Shown here: one piece after another, positions 10,405 to 19,388 of the stretch
How the letters are laid out: every line of letters starts with the position of its first letter
How positions within the stretch are numbered: the stretch's first letter is position 1
Assembly (NCBI RefSeq): GCF_014656355.1
Contig: NZ_BNCG01000004.1
Span: 124,001 to 188,000 of the forward strand
DNA: 64,000 bases
Reading direction: 5' to 3'
Origin: Camelimonas fluminis
GTDB lineage: Bacteria > Pseudomonadota > Alphaproteobacteria > Rhizobiales > Beijerinckiaceae
The notes under the pieces: model-generated
Told to the model about the DNA's origin: nothing
Database searches by the model: none
The model's input: only the letters and a program-made list of their open reading frames with translations
Position numbers and translations under genes: made by a program

Positions 10405-11190
10405 TTAGACCATCGCCGGCATCTGCGGGCGCAGCAGCGCATCCTGGGGAAAATCATAGATCAGGCCGCTATGCGCCCAGTCGGGACGCAGCATCGGCAG
10501 GATGTGCGGCGCAAGATCTTCCGGCGTGCGCAGGGTCTGCGGATCTTCACCGGGCATGGCCGAGGCGCGCATGCGGGTGCGCAGCGGGCCTGGATTGACA
10601 ATGCTGACCTTTACGGGGGTCGTGGCGGTTTCCGCCGCATAGGTTCGCGCCAGCGCCTCCACCGCCGCCTTGGAGGCGGAGTAGGGCCCCCAATAGGCCA
10701 GGCACTTGTGCGCGGCGCCTGAGGAGAGGAACACCGCGCGACCGGCGTCGGAGGCCGCCAGCAACGATTCCATCGAGCGGATCAGGCGCCAGACGGACGT
10801 GACGTTCACCGCCATGACCGTATCGAACTCTTTGGGCGTGACATGGCCGAGGGGCGCCAGCGGATTGAGCGAGCCGGCGTTGGCGACCATGATGTCAAGC
10901 TTGCCCCAGCGCTCGTGAATGGCGAGGCCGAGCCGGTCGAGTCCGTCATAATCGGTGATGTCGAGCGGAACCAGCGTCGCCGCGCCGCCGGCGGCGCGGA
11001 TTTCGTCGTCCAGTTCCTCCAGCGCGCCCTGGGTGCGGGCCACGGCGACGACGTGGGCGCCTTCGCGCGCAACGGCAAGGGCGAGCGCGCGGCCAATGCC
11101 GCGCGATGCGCCGGTGATCAGCGCAAGGCGTCCCGCAAGGGATGGACCCGTCGCCGACTGGTCGGCTGCCGGCTGGTTCACTGTCGTCAT
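10405..11190 (-). CDS. SDR family NAD(P)-dependent oxidoreductase
   Basis: A 261-residue classical short-chain dehydrogenase. It has the cofactor loop TGASRGIG (26-33), NAG (104-106), Ser157 in FLSSGAA, and the catalytic pair Tyr170/Lys174 in YSASK, followed by SIVNPGPLRTRMRASAMPGEDP. The substrate cannot be told from the sequence. The ATG at 11190 comes one base after the purF stop (TGACATG), so translation is probably coupled to purF. The position behind purF is a common arrangement in Hyphomicrobiales, but no purine role is known to me. Confidence 0.9.
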   Translation of the reverse strand: MTTVNQPAADQSATGPSLAGRLALITGASRGIGRALALAVAREGAHVVAVARTQGALEELDDEIRAAGGAATLVPLDITDYDGLDRLGLAIHERWGKLDIMVANAGSLNPLAPLGHVTPKEFDTVMAVNVTSVWRLIRSMESLLAASDAGRAVFLSSGAAHKCLAYWGPYSASKAAVEALARTYAAETATTPVKVSIVNPGPLRTRMRASAMPGEDPQTLRTPEDLAPHILPMLRPDWAHSGLIYDFPQDALLRPQMPAMV

Positions 11191-11191
11191 G

Positions 11192-12682
11192 TCAACCTGC
11201 TTCGGCGAGGAGGGAGAGCTGGCGCGGAGCCTCGCCGGTGATGTCGGCGAGCGGCGTCGGATAATCGCCCGTGAAGCAATGGTCGGTGAACTGGGGCGTC
11301 TCCGGATCGCGGCCTTCATAGCCGGTGGCGCGATAGACGCCATCGACCGTCAGGAACGCCACGCTGTCGGCGCCGATATAGCGCCGGATTTCTTCCAGCG
11401 AATGGGTCGCGGCCAGCAATTTCTCCCGCTCCGGCGTGTCGATGCCGTAATAGTCGGGGAACTTGATCGGCGGGCAGGCAATGCGGAAGTGCACTTCCCT
11501 GGCGCCGGCGTCGCGCATCATCTTCACGATCTTCACCGAGGTGGTGCCGCGCACGATTGAATCGTCGATCAGCACGATCCGCTTGCCGGCGACGACGCCG
11601 CGGTTGGCGGAGTGCTTCATGCGCACGCCAGTTTCACGCCCGGTCTGGGTCGGCTGGATGAAGGTCCGCCCCACATAATGGTTGCGGATGATGCCGAGCT
11701 CATAGGGAATGCCCGAGGCGCGGGCATAGCCGATGGCCGCCGGCACGCCGGAATCCGGCACCGGCACCACCACGTCTGCCTCGGCCGGCGCTTCACTGGC
11801 CAGCTCTTCGCCAAGGCGCTTGCGCACCTCGTAAACGCTGCGGCCATGCACGATGGAGTCGGGCCTGGCGAAATAGATGTATTCAAACACGCAGGGCCGC
11901 GCCGGCTGCGGCGGGAACGGTTTGATCGATTCGATGCCCTCGTCGGAAATGACGACGATTTCGCCGTTCTCCACGTCGCGGACGAAATTGGCGCCAATGA
12001 TGTCCAGCGCGCAGGTTTCAGAGGCCAGAATGTAATGGCCGTCCAGTTCGCCCAGCACCAGCGGGCGGATGCCCAGCGGGTCGCGCGCCCCGATCAGCTT
12101 TTTGTTGGTCAGGCCCACGAGGGAGTAGGCGCCCTCGATCTGGCGCAGCGCGTCGATGAAGCGGTCCATGAAGCGCAGGCGGCGGCTGTGGGCCACCAGG
12201 TGCAGGAACACCTCGGTGTCGCTGGTCGACTGGCACAGGGCGCCGATGCGCACCAGCTGGCGGCGCAGGGTGAGGCCGTTGGTAAGGTTGCCGTTATGGG
12301 CGATGGCGAAGCCGCCGCCTTCCAGCTCGGCGAACAGCGGCTGCACATTGCGCAGGATGGTTTCGCCGGTGGTCGAATAACGCACGTGACCGATGGCGGC
12401 GGCGCCATGCAGACGTTCAATGGTTTTGGCCGAGGAGAAATTGTCGCCGACGAGGCCGATGCGGCGCTCGGAGTGGAAACGTTCGCCGTCGTAGCTGACG
12501 ATGCCGGCGGCTTCCTGGCCGCGATGCTGCAGGGCGTGCAGGCCAAGGGCGGTCAGCGCCGCCGCTTCCGGGTGTCCGTAGATGCCGAATACGCCGCATT
12601 CCTCACGCAGCGTGTCGCCGTCCAGATCTTCATTGCGCAGATCGTTCTGGCGCAAACCGCCCTGGCGCGTATCGAAGGTCAT
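11192..12682 (-). CDS. purF: Amidophosphoribosyltransferase
   Basis: PurF makes 5-phosphoribosylamine from PRPP and glutamine, the first committed step of purine synthesis. In the 496-residue product the class II glutamine amidotransferase nucleophile is Cys29 in EECGVFGIYGHP, so a 28-residue propeptide would be removed. HALQHRGQEAAGI, IGHVRYSTTGE and the PRPP-binding motif VLIDDSIVRGTT are intact. The ATG at 12682 has AGGGGGA upstream. A start at 12763, also with a possible GGAG, would add 27 residues and cannot be excluded. Upstream, between cvpA and purF, lies a perfect inverted repeat. Confidence 0.96.
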   Translation of the reverse strand: MTFDTRQGGLRQNDLRNEDLDGDTLREECGVFGIYGHPEAAALTALGLHALQHRGQEAAGIVSYDGERFHSERRIGLVGDNFSSAKTIERLHGAAAIGHVRYSTTGETILRNVQPLFAELEGGGFAIAHNGNLTNGLTLRRQLVRIGALCQSTSDTEVFLHLVAHSRRLRFMDRFIDALRQIEGAYSLVGLTNKKLIGARDPLGIRPLVLGELDGHYILASETCALDIIGANFVRDVENGEIVVISDEGIESIKPFPPQPARPCVFEYIYFARPDSIVHGRSVYEVRKRLGEELASEAPAEADVVVPVPDSGVPAAIGYARASGIPYELGIIRNHYVGRTFIQPTQTGRETGVRMKHSANRGVVAGKRIVLIDDSIVRGTTSVKIVKMMRDAGAREVHFRIACPPIKFPDYYGIDTPEREKLLAATHSLEEIRRYIGADSVAFLTVDGVYRATGYEGRDPETPQFTDHCFTGDYPTPLADITGEAPRQLSLLAEAG

Positions 12683-12833
12683 GCTGTCCCCCTGTTGGCT
12701 GGCGTCGCAGGAGGGCGCGCGCGGCGTCAGCAGGCGATGGTCGGTAAAATCAGGGGCGCTCATCATAAACCACTCCGGAACCCGGGAGTTTCCCGGATGC
12801 TGCCTGGCAGCTGTCGTCGTGTTGTCACAAAGC

Positions 12834-12872
12834 ATTCAACGACGGGGCGGCGCGGCCATCCCGTCGTTGAAT
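12834..12872 (-). promoter_or_regulatory. Inverted repeat between cvpA and purF
   Basis: ATTCAACGACGGG (12834-12846) and CCCGTCGTTGAAT (12860-12872) form a perfect 13-base stem with a 13-base loop. It lies about 150 bases upstream of the purF start and 88 bases after the cvpA stop in the transcribed direction. Only TTTG follows on the minus strand, so it is either a weak terminator or a processing or regulatory element. Confidence 0.5.
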
Positions 12873-12959
12873 ATCTGGGTGTCTCACCAGCTTTTGGCGG
12901 CAATGCGGCGCAAGGGCAACGCCCTCATGACGCCGGTGCATGCCGTCCCCGCCATCACG

Positions 12960-13580
12960 TCAGTTGGTCTGGCCGGCGGGTTTCTGGGCGTTCGGCGCCG
13001 GAACAGGCGCGGGTTTGGCGCTCTCGCCTTCCGCGGGAGGCGCTTCCGCGCCGCCTTCCGTCGCCTTCTGGCGATTTTTGTACTTCGATATGATGGCTTC
13101 CGGGTCTTCCGGCAACATGCTCTGGAGCTGTTTGCCGCTATTTTCCAGAAATGGCCTCAATCTCGCGTCGCGCGCCCACTCCGGCTGCATCTTCTCCGGC
13201 ACCAGCCAGCTGAAGAAAATGTAGGCGATGACGCAGATCAGCAGGCCGCGCGCCACGCCGAAGACGAAGCCCAGGGTGCGGTCGATCGAGCCGATGCGGG
13301 AATCCAGCACAAGATCAGAAATGCGCAGGGTGATGAACGACACGATCACCAGCGTCACCAGGAAGATGACGGCGATGGTCGCCACCAGCGCGACGGTCGG
13401 ATTGGAAATGTGCTGGGAGGCGATGGGCAGCAGCGGCTTGTGCAGCATCAGGGCGGCCACGGCGGCGATCGCCCATGATGCGATGGCGAGCACCTCCCGG
13501 GTTGCGCCGCGCACGGCCGCAAGCAACGCCGAGAGCAGGACGACCCCGAGAACGATCAGGTCAAGAAGCGAAACTGGCAT
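12960..13580 (-). CDS. cvpA: CvpA family membrane protein
   Basis: A 206-residue inner-membrane protein with four hydrophobic segments in its first 130 residues. The start MPVSLLDLIVLGVVLLSALLAAVRGATREVL and the region DRTLGFVFGVARGLLI are typical of CvpA, the family named for colicin V production and encoded near purF in many bacteria. The tail from about residue 165 is Pro/Ala/Glu-rich and probably disordered. A GTG three codons upstream (13589) is an alternative start. The precise biochemical role of CvpA is unknown. Confidence 0.9.
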   Translation of the reverse strand: MPVSLLDLIVLGVVLLSALLAAVRGATREVLAIASWAIAAVAALMLHKPLLPIASQHISNPTVALVATIAVIFLVTLVIVSFITLRISDLVLDSRIGSIDRTLGFVFGVARGLLICVIAYIFFSWLVPEKMQPEWARDARLRPFLENSGKQLQSMLPEDPEAIISKYKNRQKATEGGAEAPPAEGESAKPAPVPAPNAQKPAGQTN

Positions 13581-13601
13581 AAATGACACCGCATCCGGTT
13601 A

Positions 13602-13651
13602 GAGCATCTTCCGGCGAAGTGGAGGCGCTTCGCGCGACGAACATGCGTCAA
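13602..13651. repeat. Diverged copy of the GAGCAT hairpin element
   Basis: The segment begins GAGCATCTTCCGGCGAAG and continues with a loop, then GCTTCG and ACATGC. It has the same plan as the element at 13887-13937 (outer GAGCAT arm, inner stem around AAGTGGA) but is poorly conserved. Confidence 0.4.
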
Positions 13652-13886
13652 TCAAGTGACTGAAGCGAAATTCCCGTTCCCCACACAGAGTTTCGCGTCT
13701 GTCAGAAACGTCCGCAATCCATGAAGCAGCCTTTTTCCGACGGATAACGTGATCCTGTCAGGACAACGCCAGTCACCCGAACATTACGCGCATTCCCATG
13801 CGCCATAGCTCGGGGCCGGTCAATACACAGCCGGCTGCTCCACGCGCCTGCCCCTGCGTTCATGGCGCGCGCCGTGTGGCCGTCAT

Positions 13887-13937
13887 AGAGCATGATCCCG
13901 AAAAGTGGAAACCGCTTTTCGGAAAAGATCATGCTCT
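13887..13937. repeat. Dispersed intergenic hairpin element of Hyphomicrobiales type
   Basis: A double hairpin: the outer 11-base stem AGAGCATGATC/GATCATGCTCT is perfect, and inside it CCGAAAAG pairs with CTTTTCGG around the loop TGGAAACCG. To my knowledge the string GAGCATGATCCCGAAAAGTG recurs between genes in very many rhizobial genomes. Confidence 0.75.
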
Positions 13938-13997
13938 CACTGTAAATGTGACGCGACGGCGAACTGTGGCTGGCCATGGCGCGCCGGCGCCGGCGCA

Positions 13998-15530
13998 TCA
14001 TTCCCAATCGGCAGGCTGGCGGCCGCGCGATGGAGCGGCGCGCCGGGGACCGTAAGGCGTCGCCGCATCGCGCGTCGCATCGTCGGCGCTGGCCGCTCGC
14101 GACTTGCCCGGGCCAGCGGCGGCGATCTGCGCGACCAGATCGCTGATGTGGGAGACCGTGTCGGCGCGCAACGCTCCGCGATCCGCAGGCTTGTCTTCGC
14201 GTCCCGCTGCGGCGGCTTCCTGTCGCGTTTTTTCCTGCGCCAGTGGCGGTGAAACCACACGCTTGAAACCGAGCTTGGCCGCTTCGCGCGCTCGCGTCGT
14301 GGCCTGGACGACAGGACGGACCGAGCCGGAGAGACCGATCTCGCCGAAATACGCCGTGTCAGGCGGCAGGGCGCAGCCAGATAGCGACGAGACCAGCGCC
14401 GCCGCCGCCGCCAGATCGGCCGCCGGTTCGGTGATCTTCATGCCGCCCGCCACGTTCAGATAGACGTCGTGCTGACCGAGCCGCACGCCGCCATGGGCCT
14501 CAAGCACGGCGATGATCATTGACAGGCGGCTTGAATCGAAGCCCACCACAGCCCGGCGCGGCGTGCCGAGGGCGCTGGGCGCCACCAGCGCCTGCACCTC
14601 CACCAGCAGTGGTCGCGTGCCCTCCATCGCCGCCAGCACCGCCGTGCCGGGGGTGTTGACGTCGCGGCCGGCGAGAAACAGCGCCGAGGGGTTCGAAACC
14701 TGCGACAGCCCGAGGCCGGTCATTTCGAATACGCCGATCTCGTCGGTGGGGCCGAAGCGGTTCTTCACCGCGCGCAGAATGCGGAAGTGGTGACCGCTCT
14801 CGCCTTCGAATGAGGCGACCGCGTCCACCATGTGCTCAACGACGCGCGGGCCAGCGATCTGGCCGTCCTTGGTGACATGGCCGACCAGGATCAGCGCCGC
14901 GCCGCTGGTCTTGGCGAAGCGGATCAGGTTCTGGGCGCTGCCACGGACCTGGGTCACCGTGCCGGGGGCCGAATCAATGGCCCCCGTCCACATGGTCTGG
15001 ATTGAGTCGATCACCACCAGCCGGGGCGCCTGTCCCTGGCTCAGGGTGGTGATGATGTCTTCGACATTGGTTTCCGAGGCCAGCTCCACCGGCGCGTCCG
15101 CCAGTTTGAGACGCTCGGCCCGCAGCCGCACCTGGGCCACGGCCTCCTCGCCGGAAATGTAGACGACGCGGTGGCCGCCGCGAGCCAGTTGGGCGCAGGC
15201 CTGGATCAGCAGGGTGGACTTGCCGATGCCAGGGTCGCCGCCGATCAGCACCACCGAGCCGCGCACAAAGCCGCCGCCGGTCACCCGGTCCAGCTCGGCC
15301 ATGCCGGTGGGCAGGCGCGGCGGTTCGGCGCTGTCGCCCTGCAGGCCCTCAAGCTGGAATGTGCGGCCCTTGCGGCGCGAGGCCGGCCCTGACGCCGCGC
15401 CGCTGACCGGCGCCGTCAGGCCTTCCTCTACCAGCGAGTTCCAGCTGTTGCAGGCGTCGCATTTGCCCTGCCATCGAGGCTGGGAGGCGCCACAGACCTG
15501 GCAAATGAACTGTCGGACGGCGCGGGCCAC
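13998..15530 (-). CDS. radA: DNA repair protein RadA
   Basis: RadA (Sms), a RecA-like motor that drives branch migration during recombination. The 510-residue protein has an N-terminal four-cysteine zinc finger (Cys10, 13, 24 and 27: CQVC and CDAC), Walker A GDPGIGKS, the RadA-specific KNRFG motif, and a C-terminal Lon-like domain (VYLNVAGGMKITEPAADLAAA). The GTG at 15530 is preferred: AGGAG lies ten bases upstream and it starts just before the zinc finger. A TTG at 15551 would add seven residues but overlaps that ribosome binding site. The last 50 residues are low-complexity, Arg/Ala-rich. Confidence 0.95.
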   Translation of the reverse strand: MARAVRQFICQVCGASQPRWQGKCDACNSWNSLVEEGLTAPVSGAASGPASRRKGRTFQLEGLQGDSAEPPRLPTGMAELDRVTGGGFVRGSVVLIGGDPGIGKSTLLIQACAQLARGGHRVVYISGEEAVAQVRLRAERLKLADAPVELASETNVEDIITTLSQGQAPRLVVIDSIQTMWTGAIDSAPGTVTQVRGSAQNLIRFAKTSGAALILVGHVTKDGQIAGPRVVEHMVDAVASFEGESGHHFRILRAVKNRFGPTDEIGVFEMTGLGLSQVSNPSALFLAGRDVNTPGTAVLAAMEGTRPLLVEVQALVAPSALGTPRRAVVGFDSSRLSMIIAVLEAHGGVRLGQHDVYLNVAGGMKITEPAADLAAAAALVSSLSGCALPPDTAYFGEIGLSGSVRPVVQATTRAREAAKLGFKRVVSPPLAQEKTRQEAAAAGREDKPADRGALRADTVSHISDLVAQIAAAGPGKSRAASADDATRDAATPYGPRRAAPSRGRQPADWE

Positions 15531-15706
15531 GGTTCGTTTTCTCCTGGGCAAGGTTTCCAGATCAGGGACGGACGCGTGATCCTGTCATGCCAGCGTGGAA
15601 GCGCGCGCCGCTGTTTTACGACGCGCTCCGATCAACCCGCGCGTCGCGTGAGAGAAAAATCGCGCCGGATCAGTCGCATGGCTGGCGTTGCTGAATCAGA
15701 TCCTGA

Positions 15707-16879
15707 TCATGCAGCTCCAACGTAGTGACGCGCATAGCGCTGGCCAAGACTGGTCAGCGTCTCATAGCCAATCGTGCCGCAGCGCGCCGCGACCTCGTCC
15801 ACATTGAGCCCGTCGCCGATCAGTGTGACCATGTCGCCGGCCTGCACCGCGTCACGCGGTACGCCTGTAACGTCCACCGCCAGCAGATCCATCGAGATAT
15901 TGCCGGCGAACGGGCACAGCACGCCGGCGACCAGCGCCGCGCCGCCCGTATGCGGCCGCGTGTGGGTCTGCGGCGCGCCCGTATTGCGGACGCTGGCGCT
16001 GCGGAGCACGCCATCGGCGTAGCCCGCCGACAGGGTGGCGATGCGCCGCTGGCCGCTGGCGCGCCAGCGGGCGTTGTAACCGACCGTGTCGTCTGGCGCG
16101 ATGTCCCGCAACTGGAGGATGCGCGCCTCAAGCCGGACCACAGGGCGCATGGGATTGGGGCGGGCAGGGTGGAGGTTTGGCGTCGGATTGCCGCCATACA
16201 GCCCGTAGCCGGGTCGCGTCAGATCGAAATGCGGAGCTTGCGGCAGCCATATGCCGGAGGAGTTGGCGAGGGATTTGCGCACCCCGGGAAACAGCGCCGA
16301 CAGCTCGGTGAAACGCGCGATCTGGCGATCGTTGAGCGAATTGTCCGGCTCCTCGGAAGCAACGAAATGGCTCATGACCAGAGAGATCTGGCCAACGCCC
16401 TGAGCCGCCGCCCCGGCCGCTTCCCGGGCGGTCAGGCCCAAACGCTCCATCCCCGTGTCGATGTGCAGCGCCGCTGGCGCGTCGCCCGCTTCGCGCCGCC
16501 ATTCGGCCAGTTCATGCAGGGAGCCGAGAACGGGTTGCACGCCGGCCGACGCCAGACGACGCCCCGCGCCGGGCGGCAGGCCATTGAGAACATAAACGGT
16601 CGCATCCGGCGCGGCGGCCCTCGCCAGGAACGCCTCATGCGGATGGGCGACGAAAAACGTGCGGCAGCCAGCGGCCCGCAACGCCTTCACGGCGGGGCCC
16701 TGGCCGGTTCCATAGGCGTTGGCCTTGACGACGGCGCTGCATTCCGCCGCGCCCGAGGCGGCGCGCATGGTCCGCCAATTGTCGCAAAGCGCCCCGAGAT
16801 CGACTGTCAGCACGCCGCCGGCAAGATCGGCGCTGATCGGATCCGGCGCGATATCGCCGGCTTTGACTGGGTCCAGCAT
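15707..16879 (-). CDS. alr: Alanine racemase
   Basis: PLP-dependent racemase of 390 residues that supplies D-alanine for peptidoglycan. Lys52 in VVKANAYGTG is the PLP lysine. FFVAHPHEAFLAR, HIDTGMERLG, SGIWLPQAPHFDLTRPGYGLYGG and TLSAGYADGVLRS mark the barrel; the C-terminal domain has the motif VGYNARW where the second catalytic tyrosine belongs. The ATG at 16879 has AAAGGAG at ideal spacing; the open frame continues upstream to 17053 but without family sequence. It lies between dnaB and radA on the same strand. Confidence 0.95.
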   Translation of the reverse strand: MLDPVKAGDIAPDPISADLAGGVLTVDLGALCDNWRTMRAASGAAECSAVVKANAYGTGQGPAVKALRAAGCRTFFVAHPHEAFLARAAAPDATVYVLNGLPPGAGRRLASAGVQPVLGSLHELAEWRREAGDAPAALHIDTGMERLGLTAREAAGAAAQGVGQISLVMSHFVASEEPDNSLNDRQIARFTELSALFPGVRKSLANSSGIWLPQAPHFDLTRPGYGLYGGNPTPNLHPARPNPMRPVVRLEARILQLRDIAPDDTVGYNARWRASGQRRIATLSAGYADGVLRSASVRNTGAPQTHTRPHTGGAALVAGVLCPFAGNISMDLLAVDVTGVPRDAVQAGDMVTLIGDGLNVDEVAARCGTIGYETLTSLGQRYARHYVGAA

Positions 16880-16988
16880 GGAACTCCTTTGGCGCCAGTC
16901 GCGGCTGAAACTCTCCGCGATGCGGCGCGCTGCAGTAATGTTTTCAGTATGGAGTGGCGAAACGGCCAATTTCAGTATTGCCCGGGCG

Positions 16989-18479
16989 TCAGTATTGCTC
17001 GGGTAAATGATCGACCTGGGCGAGGTTGGAGAAGCGGGTGATTTCCGCCTCAAAGGCCAGTTGCACCGTGCCGGTGGGGCCGTGACGCTGCTTGCCGATG
17101 ATGACTTCGGCCTTGCCGTGGGCCTGGTCCATCTCCCCCTGCCATTTGAAATGCTCTTCGGATCCCGGCTTCGGCTCCTTCATTTTCAGATAATATTCAT
17201 CGCGGTACACAAACAGCACCACGTCGGCGTCCTGCTCGATCGAGCCTGACTCACGCAGGTCCGACAGCTGCGGCCGCTTGTCGTCCCGGCTTTCCACCTG
17301 ACGCGACAGCTGCGACAGGGCGATGATCGGCACCTGCAGCTCCTTGGCCAGCGCCTTCATGCCAGTGGTGATCTCGGTCATCTCCTGCACGCGGTTGTCG
17401 CCTTTCTTGGACGAGCCCGTGAGCAGTTGCAGATAGTCGACAATCAGCAGATCAAGGCCGCGTTGGCGCTTCAGCCGGCGCGCCCGCGCCGTGAGCTGGG
17501 CGATGGAGATGCCGCCGGTCTGGTCGATGTACAACGGCAGGCTCTGCATTTCCCGCGCCGCGTCGGCGATGCGGATGAATTCGTCTTCCTGGAGATCGCC
17601 GCGCCGGATCTTGTAGGAGGCCACGCCGGACTGCTCGGCGATGATGCGGTTGGCGAGCTGCTCCGCCGACATTTCCAGCGAGAAGAAGCCGACGACGCCG
17701 CCGTTCACCGATTCCAGCACGCCGTCCTGACGCCGCTCCGCTTTCCACGCCTTGGCGACGTTGAAGGCGATATTGGTGACCAGCGAGGTTTTGCCCATGG
17801 CCGGGCGTCCGGCCAGGATGATGAGGTCGGAGCGTTGCAGGCCGCCCATCTTCTGGTCGAGATCGGTGAGGCCGCAGGAAATGCCCGAGAGCTTGCCGGC
17901 GCGCTTGAAGGCGGCGGCGGCCATGTCGATGGCTTCGGTCAGGGCGTTGCCGAAAGGCATGAAGCCGCCGTCATACCGGCCAGTTTCCGCCAGCGCGTAC
18001 AGCTTGCGCTCCGCTTCCTCGATCTGGTCGCGGGGCGCGGCTTCGACGGGAGCGTCATAGGCCAGATTGACCATGTCGCTGCCCACGGCGATCAGCTCGC
18101 GGCGGATCGCCAGATCGTAGATGGCGCGGCCATAGTGCTCGGCGTTGATGATGGTCGTCGCCTCGGCGGCGAGTCGCGCCATGTACTGGGCGATGGTCAT
18201 CTCGCCGATGTCGAGGCCCTGAAGAAAGGTCTTCATGGTGATCGGCGTGGCGATCTTGCCGGCGCGGATCAGCTGCGAGGCGACCTCATAGATGCGCCGG
18301 TGCGCCTCGATATGAAAATGCGGCGCGTTGAGAAAATCCGAGACGCGATAATAGGCGTCATTGTTGATCATGATGGCGCCGAGCAGCGCCATCTCCGCTT
18401 CCAGATTGTGCGGAGCAACGCGATGGCTGGCTTCGGCGGTGGCTTCAACGCGGGTGGCGAGCGCATTTGCAGGCGACAT
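16989..18479 (-). CDS. dnaB: Replicative DNA helicase DnaB
   Basis: Hexameric 5'-3' helicase of the replication fork, about 496 residues. The N-terminal domain reads HNLEAEMALLGAIMINNDAY; the RecA-type motor has Walker A GRPAMGKT (224-231), FFSLEMSAEQLANR, LLIVDYLQL (Walker B) and SQLSRQVESRDDKRPQLSDLRESGSIEQDAD. No intein is present. The start is uncertain: ATG 18479 is chosen, ATG 18494 would add five residues, and neither has a strong ribosome binding site. It follows rplI on the same strand, a common linkage. Confidence 0.96.
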   Translation of the reverse strand: MSPANALATRVEATAEASHRVAPHNLEAEMALLGAIMINNDAYYRVSDFLNAPHFHIEAHRRIYEVASQLIRAGKIATPITMKTFLQGLDIGEMTIAQYMARLAAEATTIINAEHYGRAIYDLAIRRELIAVGSDMVNLAYDAPVEAAPRDQIEEAERKLYALAETGRYDGGFMPFGNALTEAIDMAAAAFKRAGKLSGISCGLTDLDQKMGGLQRSDLIILAGRPAMGKTSLVTNIAFNVAKAWKAERRQDGVLESVNGGVVGFFSLEMSAEQLANRIIAEQSGVASYKIRRGDLQEDEFIRIADAAREMQSLPLYIDQTGGISIAQLTARARRLKRQRGLDLLIVDYLQLLTGSSKKGDNRVQEMTEITTGMKALAKELQVPIIALSQLSRQVESRDDKRPQLSDLRESGSIEQDADVVLFVYRDEYYLKMKEPKPGSEEHFKWQGEMDQAHGKAEVIIGKQRHGPTGTVQLAFEAEITRFSNLAQVDHLPEQY

Positions 18480-18788
18480 GTCAGACCGGACCATTAACCA
18501 TGACGGGGAGCCAGAGTCTCTTTTAGCACGGCCAGGCGCCATGGGGGGAAGTTTCAGCCTCGCGTCACCCTCCGGGGGCCAGGCCCAGGGTGTCAGCGGT
18601 GGAGGGCGATGTCAGGAGAACGCTGCAACATCAGCTGCTTGCGTCCCGGCATTGAATCAGTATGGCGGCGTTTCCCACACCGATCCACAAGGCCGGTCCG
18701 AAATTTGAATGGCGTCGGGACACGTGTCGTCGCCAACAAAAAAGGCGCCCCTTGGGGCGCCTTTCGTATGCGTGCCGGGGGACCGGGA
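18480..18788. other. Gap between rplI and dnaB
   Basis: These 309 bases contain the rplI terminator (18741-18764) near one end. The rest, next to dnaB, should hold a dnaB promoter. No gene is seen. Confidence 0.5.
18737..18764 (-). terminator. Terminator after rplI
   Basis: GGCGCCCC and GGGGCGCC form a stem flanked by A/T runs, with the full arms AAAGGCGCCCC and GGGGCGCCTTT. On the minus strand the stem is followed by TTTTTT, 24 bases after the rplI stop. Confidence 0.85.
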
Positions 18789-19355
18789 TCAGAGTTCGAC
18801 GTCGTCGCCGGCTTCGGCGAGGGCGGCGCCCACTTCCAGGCCCAGGTCGTCGAGGCTGGTTTCCTCGCGGACGATGGCGTCCTCGCCGCGAGCCTGGCGC
18901 TCGGCTTCCTCGGGGCTGCGAGCGATGTTGATGGTGACGCTGACCTCGACTTCCGGGTGCAGGTGCACGGCGACCTCATGCAGGCCGAGGTTCTTCAGCG
19001 GCGCGTCGAGGCCGATCTGCTGGCGGGCCACGGTGAAGCCGCCCCCGGTCAGCGCCTCGGCGACGTCGCGCGAGGAAACCGAACCGTACAGCACGCCGGT
19101 TTCGCCAGCCTGGCGGATCAGCACGAAAGCCTGGCCGTTGAGGGTCTCGCCGACCTTCTCGGCCTCGCCGCGACGCTCCAGGTTGCGGGCCTCAAGCTGG
19201 GCGCGCTGCTCTTCGAAGCGGGCCAGGTTGCCCTTGGTGGCGCGGAGCGCCTTGCCCTGCGGCAGGAGGAAGTTGCGGGCGAAGCCGTCCTTGACGCGGA
19301 CGGTCTCGCCCATCTGGCCGAGCTTGGCGACGCGCTCGAGAAGAATGACCTGCAT
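18789..19355 (-). CDS. rplI: 50S ribosomal protein L9
   Basis: L9 binds 23S rRNA at the base of the L1 stalk. The N-terminal domain [21 protein letters not shown] and the [16 protein letters not shown] stretch are classic, followed by the long helix and C-terminal domain. At 188 residues it is longer than the roughly 150 of E. coli because of an acidic tail ([20 protein letters not shown]...DDVEL), as is usual in alphaproteobacteria. It is the last gene of the rpsF-rpsR-DUF2232-rplI group and is followed by a hairpin terminator. Confidence 0.97.
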   Translation of the reverse strand: MQVILLERVAKLGQMGETVRVKDGFARNFLLPQGKALRATKGNLARFEEQRAQLEARNLERRGEAEKVGETLNGQAFVLIRQAGETGVLYGSVSSRDVAEALTGGGFTVARQQIGLDAPLKNLGLHEVAVHLHPEVEVSVTINIARSPEEAERQARGEDAIVREETSLDDLGLEVGAALAEAGDDVEL

Positions 19356-19388
19356 GATGTTGCTCCAGTTGAATGGTGAGCCTGAAAA

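Larger units (their letters stand above)
13581..13997. other. Intergenic region with dispersed repeats
   Basis: These 417 bases between radA and cvpA carry no supported gene. They hold one clear dispersed hairpin (13887-13937) and one diverged relative (13602-13651). The cvpA promoter, if it has one, must lie here. Confidence 0.6.

Noticed and set aside
11463-13478. Plus-strand open frames of several hundred residues across purF and cvpA.
   Set aside because: They are antisense to well-defined minus-strand genes and lack ribosome binding sites.
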